Source of the DNA: Cryobacterium sp. PH31-O1 | GTDB taxonomy: Bacteria; Actinomycetota; Actinomycetes; Actinomycetales; Microbacteriaceae | Assembly: GCF_030063455.1 (NCBI RefSeq) | Contig: NZ_JASITB010000003.1 | Span: 186,001 to 250,000, forward strand | DNA length: 64,000 nt | Direction: 5' to 3' | Part shown: in pieces, positions 59,713 through 64,000 of the stretch | Position numbering within the stretch: the stretch's first letter is position 1 | How the letters are laid out: every line of letters starts with the position of its first letter | Notes under the pieces: model-generated | What the model saw: the letters and a program-made list of their open reading frames with translations, nothing else | Databases searched by the model: none | What the model was told of the DNA's origin: nothing | Program-made: the position numbers and the translations under genes

Positions 59713-60471
59713 CTAGACGAAACTCGCAACGGAAACACCGGCGGCTAGCAGGGCCGAACGCACCGCCGCGGCGAGCCGCACCGCGTCGGGGGTGTCGCCG
59801 TGCAGGCAGATGCTCGCTGCCGGCATCGCGATGACCGAACCGTCGACGGCGATGACGGTTCCCTCGACCGCGAGGCGCACGACCTGCGCCGTGACCGCTT
59901 CGACCGAGTGCAGAACAGCACCGGGCAGCGTGCGTGACACGAGGCTGCCGTCGGGGTTGTAGGCGCGGTCGGCGAACGCTTCAGCCACGGTTCGCAAGCC
60001 CCCAGCCTGGGCGCGGCGTTCGATCTCGCTGTTCGGCAGCACCATCAGCGCCAGGGTCGGGTCGACGGCGCGCACGGCGTCGATCACGGCCTGCGCCTGA
60101 ACCGGGTGGTGGGCGATCGCGTTGTACAGGGCGCCGTGCGGTTTCACATAGCGCACGGTTGTGCCGGCTGCGCGGGCGAGGGCCTGCACGGCGCCGATCT
60201 GGTAGATCACATCGTTGCTGAGTTCGGCCGCATCCATGTCGATGAACCGGCGGCCGAAGCCGGCCAGGTCGCGGTAACCGGGGTGCGCCCCCACGGTGAC
60301 GCCCGCGGCGGCCGCGGCGGCGCAGGTCGCGCGAATGGTCGTTGGATCGCCGGCGTGAAAGCCGCCGGCCACGTTGACGCTCGTGACCGAGGCGATGATG
60401 GCGGCGTCGTCGCCGACGGTCCAGTTGCCGAAGGACTCTCCGACGTCGCTGTTCAGATCGATGGTTGGCAT
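59713..60471 (-). CDS. pxpA: 5-oxoprolinase subunit A (LamB/YcsF family)
   Basis: A 252-residue protein of the LamB/YcsF family, now known as PxpA. Signature stretches are [19 protein letters not shown] (N-terminal acidic metal/phosphate site), [29 protein letters not shown] and VKPHGALYN. It forms the ATP-dependent 5-oxoprolinase with PxpBC. It is first in the minus-strand operon, with a GntR-type palindrome 43 bases upstream. Confidence 0.93.
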   Translation of the reverse strand: MPTIDLNSDVGESFGNWTVGDDAAIIASVTSVNVAGGFHAGDPTTIRATCAAAAAAGVTVGAHPGYRDLAGFGRRFIDMDAAELSNDVIYQIGAVQALARAAGTTVRYVKPHGALYNAIAHHPVQAQAVIDAVRAVDPTLALMVLPNSEIERRAQAGGLRTVAEAFADRAYNPDGSLVSRTLPGAVLHSVEAVTAQVVRLAVEGTVIAVDGSVIAMPAASICLHGDTPDAVRLAAAVRSALLAAGVSVASFV

Positions 60472-60513
60472 GGTACCCGTCTTTCGTTCACCCTAGACTG
60501 CCGTAGTTCTAGC

Positions 60514-60528
60514 AATTGTTCAACAATC
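60514..60528. promoter_or_regulatory. Probable GntR-family operator (right end of pxp cluster)
   Basis: AATTGTTCAACAATC; its reverse complement shares 14 bases (GATTGTTGAACAAT) with the site at 53538-53552. It sits just upstream of pxpA. Confidence 0.7.
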
Positions 60529-60635
60529 TGACTGAACTTCGTGCCGATTCTGCTGCACCGAAAACGGATGCGGCCGCCTCAGTGTGTCGGCCGGTCGCCC
60601 TGGCTTCGACTCCCGTACGACAAATCTAAGAGAAT

Positions 60636-60657
60636 TCTCACGCAGCTCGTACTCTGG
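60636..60657. promoter_or_regulatory. Candidate response-regulator site before first acidic-tail gene
   Basis: TCTCACGCA at 60636-60644, 74 bases before the start. A similar TCTCATGCA lies before the second acidic gene at 61094. A possible direct-repeat partner follows about 11 bases later in each case, the spacing used by OmpR-type regulators. Tentative. Confidence 0.35.
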
Positions 60658-60709
60658 GCTCACCCGCGAGATCCACACTGAGAGCACAGATTGTCAATCG
60701 GGAGGCACC

Positions 60710-61078
60710 ATGAACGTGCGCAGCAGCTGGGCTCGACCGCTGGTCTGGATCGTCGGCACGGTCGTCGGTGGGGTCGTCGGTGCGTTCGTGCTCGTTGTTA
60801 TCGCTTCGACGCTCGCCGGATCGCTCGCCATCGCTGAGCAGCCGGGGCGACCCATCGAGGTTCCGGCGGTGTCGGTGCAGCAGCCGAACGGGGCATCCAC
60901 TGCGGCGGCGACACCAACGCCGGGCGCCGAGCCGACCAGTCCCAGCACCAGCCCCGAGGCTGTTCCCGCCCAGGATCCCGTCGCCGTGGACGATCACGGC
61001 GGCGACGCCCCCGGTCACGACGACGATTCCGGCTCTGATGATTCGGGCGGCAGCGGGTCGGGCAGCAGCGGCGGCTGA
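60710..61078 (+). CDS. Small exported membrane-anchored protein with acidic low-complexity tail
   Basis: A 122-residue protein I do not recognise. It has one N-terminal hydrophobic segment (WIVGTVVGGVVGAFVLVVIA, about residues 13-32), a Pro/Thr/Ser region with PTPGAEPTSPSTSPEA, and an extremely acidic Gly/Ser tail (DDHGGDAPGHDDDSGSDDSG). The segment could be an uncleaved anchor with the tail outside. ATG has GGGAGG five bases upstream. It precedes a second acidic exported protein and a two-component system, so it may belong to the same response. No function is assigned. Confidence 0.65.
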   Translation: MNVRSSWARPLVWIVGTVVGGVVGAFVLVVIASTLAGSLAIAEQPGRPIEVPAVSVQQPNGASTAAATPTPGAEPTSPSTSPEAVPAQDPVAVDDHGGDAPGHDDDSGSDDSGGSGSGSSGG

Positions 61079-61083
61079 TCCCC

Positions 61084-61111
61084 ATGAGAGTGCTCTCATG
61101 CACTTCTCCTG
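61084..61111. promoter_or_regulatory. Palindrome and candidate response-regulator site
   Basis: ATGAGAGTGCTCTCAT at 61084-61099 is a seven-base inverted repeat with a two-base centre. It overlaps TCTCATGCA (61094-61102), with a loosely similar TCTCCTGCC 11 bases later. It resembles the site at 60636 before the previous gene. Confidence 0.4.
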
Positions 61112-61204
61112 CCGGTCTTATCGGCGTGCGGTTGATTGATCTCGTGGCGATAATCACCACGCAATCCATCCGCCGCTTGCTCGGCGCAGACGAAAGGTCA
61201 CCCC

Positions 61205-61768
61205 ATGTTTCAGATGACGAAGAAGCGCACCCTCACCCTCGCAACCCTCGGCCTCGCCGGATTGATGTCGGTCGGCGTGATTGCCGCCCAGGCGAACACC
61301 GCCCCGACCCTCCTCGCCCCGACGAGCACCTCCAGCAGCAGCCCGGTCGCAACCGACCTGCCCGATGCTCCCGACGACAGCGACGGCCGCGTCGGCTCCG
61401 GCAACGGCATCGACGACGTAGCGGATGCCCCGGATGACAGCGATGGTCGCGTCGGCTCGGGCAACGGCATCGACGACCAGGCCGATGACTCCATCAGCAA
61501 CGATGTGAATGATGCGCCGGACGACAGCGACGGCCGTGTCGGCTCCGGCCACGGCACCGACGACGTGAACGACGCCCCCGACGACAGCGACGGCCGTGTC
61601 GACAGCAACTCCGGCCCCGGTAACGCGGCCACGGTCGACGACTCCGGCAACTCAGGCCGCGGAAGCAACTCCGGCCACGACGCCGACGCCAGCAACTCGG
61701 GCGAAGACGACGCCGACGAGAGCAACTCCGGCAGCGATGACTCGGGCCACGACAGCGATCACGAGTAG
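61205..61768 (+). CDS. Secreted acidic repeat protein
   Basis: A 187-residue exported protein. After a signal peptide (LTLATLGLAGLMSVGVIAAQA) come four near-identical 20-residue units of the form DAPDDSDGRVGSGNGIDDVA. They lie at about residues 54-73, 74-93, 103-122 and, shortened, 123-134. The 60-base DNA repeats begin at 61364, 61424, 61511 and 61571. The tail is an Asp/Ser/Gly/Asn-rich low-complexity stretch. The DxSDG pattern recalls calcium-binding acidic repeats, but no defined EF-hand or thrombospondin-3 motif is met. It is convergent with the response regulator gene. AAAGG lies upstream of the ATG. Confidence 0.7.
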   Translation: MFQMTKKRTLTLATLGLAGLMSVGVIAAQANTAPTLLAPTSTSSSSPVATDLPDAPDDSDGRVGSGNGIDDVADAPDDSDGRVGSGNGIDDQADDSISNDVNDAPDDSDGRVGSGHGTDDVNDAPDDSDGRVDSNSGPGNAATVDDSGNSGRGSNSGHDADASNSGEDDADESNSGSDDSGHDSDHE

Positions 61769-61798
61769 CCAGCCCGCGGAGACGAATGGGCTGTCGAC

Positions 61799-62455
61799 TC
61801 AGGTGAGTCGGTAGCCCATGCCTCGTACCGTTTCAATGCGGTCCGCACCGAACTTGGCGCGCAGGTACCCCACGTAGACGTCCACGATGTTCGACCCGGG
61901 ATCCCAGGAATAACCCCAGACCCGGCTGAGTAGTTGTTCCCTGCTCAGAACCTGGTCGGGGTGCCGCAGAAATTCTTCGGCGAGCGCGAACTCCCGTGCC
62001 GAGAGGTCGACCTGCCGGCTCCCCAACGTCGCTCGGCGGGTGCGCAGGTCAAGTTGCAGCCCGTCGACGCTGAGCACGCTACTCGTCGCCCGCGGGGCCT
62101 CGGCCATGCGCAGGCGCACGCGGGCCAGCAGTTCGTCGAATCGAAAGGGCTTCGACATATAGTCGTTGGCTCCGCCTTCGAGGCTCGCGAGCGTGTCTTC
62201 GGCCGAGTCCCTGGCCGTCAGCACGATCACCGGCAGCGCCGACCCGTCGGCTCGCAGCTGTCGTAGTACCTCGTAGCCGTCGAGCCCTGGCAGCCCGATG
62301 TCGAGAATCAGCAGGTCGAACCCGCCGGTGATGGCGTAGTCGAGGGCATCCGTTCCGGTGCGCACCACCACGGTGGTGAAACCGGCGGCGACGAGCCCCT
62401 TTTCGACGAAACTGGCGATGCGGTCTTCGTCTTCGGCGATCAGAATGCGGCTCAC
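61799..62455 (-). CDS. OmpR-family response regulator
   Basis: A 218-residue two-component regulator. The receiver has the acidic pair at residues 9-11 (AEDED), phosphorylation Asp52 in LLILDIGLPGLDGY, Thr80 and Lys102 (YMSKPF). The C-terminal winged helix (from about 125) has VDGLQLDLRTRRATL and RVWGYSWDPGSNIVDVYVGYLR, typical of OmpR/PhoB. Its ATG overlaps the kinase stop by four bases. It probably controls the two neighbouring acidic exported proteins, judging by position only. Confidence 0.93.
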   Translation of the reverse strand: MSRILIAEDEDRIASFVEKGLVAAGFTTVVVRTGTDALDYAITGGFDLLILDIGLPGLDGYEVLRQLRADGSALPVIVLTARDSAEDTLASLEGGANDYMSKPFRFDELLARVRLRMAEAPRATSSVLSVDGLQLDLRTRRATLGSRQVDLSAREFALAEEFLRHPDQVLSREQLLSRVWGYSWDPGSNIVDVYVGYLRAKFGADRIETVRGMGYRLT

Positions 62456-63915
62456 GAGCGGATGCCCTTCGGGTCGGGTGACGCAGGTGCCTGGTCGGTG
62501 GGGAGGTCGATGGTGAACGTGGCGCCTCCGCCGGGGGTCGTGGAGACCAGGGATGTACCGTCGTGGGCCTCGGCAATGGCCGCCACGATCGCCAGGCCGA
62601 GGCCGGAGCCGGCCGGGCCGCGGCCGCGAGTTCCGCGCTGGAACCGGTCAAAAACGCGCGGCAGCAGTTCTTCGCTGATGCCCGGCCCGTGATCGCTCAC
62701 CCAGAGTTGCAGGCGGGGCCGGCCCGCGGCATCCGCTGTGAGGGTACTCCCCAGCTCGATCACTCCGGTCGGTGCGCCGTGACTGACCGCGTTGGCCGCG
62801 AGTTGCAGCAGCGCCTGGGTCAGTTTGTCGGCGTCCACGGCCACGACCACATCGGCCGTCGCCGACACGACCCAACTGTGCGCCGACAGCGCCGCCGCTT
62901 TGAGCCGCACGCGCTCCACGAGCGCGGAAATGTCGGTGGGGCGGCGGTTCGCGAGGGCTGACCGTTCGACCTGGGCGAGCGCCGAGATATCCCGCACGAG
63001 CCCACCCATCCGGTCGAGTTCATCGATCGCGAGGTCACGGGTAGCCACCACATCGCCCACGCTGGCGGGGTTCATCAGCTCGAGATGCCCGCGCACAATG
63101 GTGATCGGCGTCTTCAACTCGTGTCCGACGTCGTCGAGCAGCTGGCGCTGCCCGGTGAGCGCGCCCTGCAAGCGGTCGAGCATATCGTTCACGGTCAAGG
63201 TCAACGCCGACACATCGTCATGACCCACAACCGGGATGCGTTCGCTCACATCCGACGCGGTGATGCGCGCTGCGGCCTCGCGCAGTGCCCTAATGGGGCG
63301 CAGCAGGCGACCGGCCACGACCCAGCCAACCAGCCCGACGACGATCAGGGTCACCAGCCCCACGAGCAGGTAGGTGCGGGAGGCGTCGGAAACGGGCTTC
63401 AGTTCGGCGTCGAGGTCGAAGGCGGCGATGAACGTGCCCTGCGCCGGGTCGCCGTCGACGGAGACCGGGACGAAAACATAGCGCAGCAGGCGGCCCGACG
63501 CCGTGACGGTACCGAGCACGACCTCGTTTGAAGCCGTTTCGGCCTCGCTGCGCTGCACGAGCGCGTCGTCGACCAGCCGAAAGTCGACGGCACGGGGTTC
63601 GAACGCCGCCACACCGTCGATGACGGCAAGGGTGCTCTCATTTGTTGCCGGGCGCACCCCTGCGATAACGGCGCGCAACGCGCTGCGCAGGTCGAGCGCG
63701 GCGGAGTCGGCGGCGACGATGCGCACGTCGTCGACGGTGTCGGTGAGCACCGAATCGATGTCGCTCAGCGTGCGTTCGCGCTGCACCACATAGGCGGTGG
63801 TTCCCGCGATCGCCAGCCCGGCCGCGGTCACGAGCAGGATCGCCGCCAGAATGCGCACGCGCACCGACAGCGCCGGGCTTCGCCGCCACGCGGGCACATC
63901 GATCGGGTCCGACAT
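62452..63915 (-). CDS. Two-component sensor histidine kinase
   Basis: A 487-residue membrane kinase. Membrane segments at about 18-42 and 181-203 enclose an extracytoplasmic sensor of about 135 residues. HAMP (about 204-255) and dimerisation/phosphoacceptor regions follow, with His265 in DDVGHELKTPITIVRGH. The ATPase has LLQLAANAVSHG (N box), VSDHGPGISEE (G1) and GSGLGLAIVAAIAEAH (G2). ATG at 63915 is chosen over an upstream start at 63954. It is coupled to the response regulator. The signal is unknown; the nearby acidic proteins may be targets or part of the sensing. Confidence 0.92.
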   Translation of the reverse strand: MSDPIDVPAWRRSPALSVRVRILAAILLVTAAGLAIAGTTAYVVQRERTLSDIDSVLTDTVDDVRIVAADSAALDLRSALRAVIAGVRPATNESTLAVIDGVAAFEPRAVDFRLVDDALVQRSEAETASNEVVLGTVTASGRLLRYVFVPVSVDGDPAQGTFIAAFDLDAELKPVSDASRTYLLVGLVTLIVVGLVGWVVAGRLLRPIRALREAAARITASDVSERIPVVGHDDVSALTLTVNDMLDRLQGALTGQRQLLDDVGHELKTPITIVRGHLELMNPASVGDVVATRDLAIDELDRMGGLVRDISALAQVERSALANRRPTDISALVERVRLKAAALSAHSWVVSATADVVVAVDADKLTQALLQLAANAVSHGAPTGVIELGSTLTADAAGRPRLQLWVSDHGPGISEELLPRVFDRFQRGTRGRGPAGSGLGLAIVAAIAEAHDGTSLVSTTPGGGATFTIDLPTDQAPASPDPKGIRS

Positions 63916-64000
63916 GCACCCAGTATGGCCGCTGCCACCGACAGGCCCGTACACTCCCCACGCGGACGCCGCCCCCAGCGCCCGACCGGCCGCGCTCCGG

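Noticed and set aside
61364-61606. DNA repeats of about 60 bases as a non-coding satellite or CRISPR
   Set aside because: They keep frame and encode protein repeats inside an exported protein; no spacers.

Overview
The window is high-GC DNA (roughly two thirds G+C) with many GTG starts, four-base stop/start overlaps and long antisense open frames. It carries actinobacterial families: SigK/RskA, LCP, NRAMP/YcsI/PxpABC, AbiEi/DUF559-type proteins and a DUF4349 lipoprotein. The best guess is a chromosome segment of a Microbacteriaceae actinobacterium (Cryobacterium/Leifsonia-like). The family is inferred from gene style, not from a marker gene. No rRNA, tRNA, CRISPR array, transposase or phage gene was seen.

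Region 1 (1-23 kb) is an exopolysaccharide/cell-surface locus. The plus strand carries a GT4 tail, a Wzx-like flippase fused to a pyruvyl transferase, a GT4, a second pyruvyl transferase and a GT2, all translationally coupled. Two secreted beta-helix proteins follow. On the minus strand are a Wzz/tyrosine-kinase-like protein and a coupled Alg14/Alg13-like transferase - pyruvyl transferase - GT4 operon. Next come an acyltransferase coupled to a lipoprotein esterase, an LCP ligase, a HAD phosphatase, a flavin reductase and a large acyltransferase-SGNH protein. UDP-glucose dehydrogenase at 28-29 kb may supply precursors. No Wzy polymerase or priming transferase lies inside the window.

Region 2 (23-32 kb) is an amino-sugar locus: a Gfo/Idh remnant, a ROK-kinase remnant, a DeoR regulator, nagA, and nagB on the opposite strand. 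Matching repeats sit before both nag units. YeiH, Ugd, a PabC-like lyase and the rskA-sigK pair follow. Region 3 (32-44 kb) is mixed housekeeping and accessory material: SDR, hydrolase, small charged proteins, DUF4349 lipoprotein, two acyl-CoA dehydrogenases, ThrE exporter and AlaX editing protein. It also holds two solitary PD-(D/E)XK-type proteins, one in a repeat-flanked cassette beside a decayed alcohol dehydrogenase.

Region 4 (43.8-52.8 kb) is a complete protocatechuate/beta-ketoadipate operon on the minus strand, iclR-pobA-pcaHGBLIJF. It would take 4-hydroxybenzoate to acetyl-CoA and succinyl-CoA, with two matching IclR-type operators. Region 5 (53.5-60.5 kb) is a 5-oxoproline utilisation cluster: NRAMP permease, YcsI, GntR regulator, biotin carboxylase, fused PxpBC and PxpA. 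The same palindrome sits before both divergent ends. Region 6 (60.7-64 kb) holds two exported acidic low-complexity proteins, one with four 20-residue repeats, convergent with a histidine kinase/response regulator pair.

Across the window a nine-base word (ARCGGATGC / GCATCCGYT) is far more frequent than composition predicts. Several families of palindromic intergenic elements are also present.
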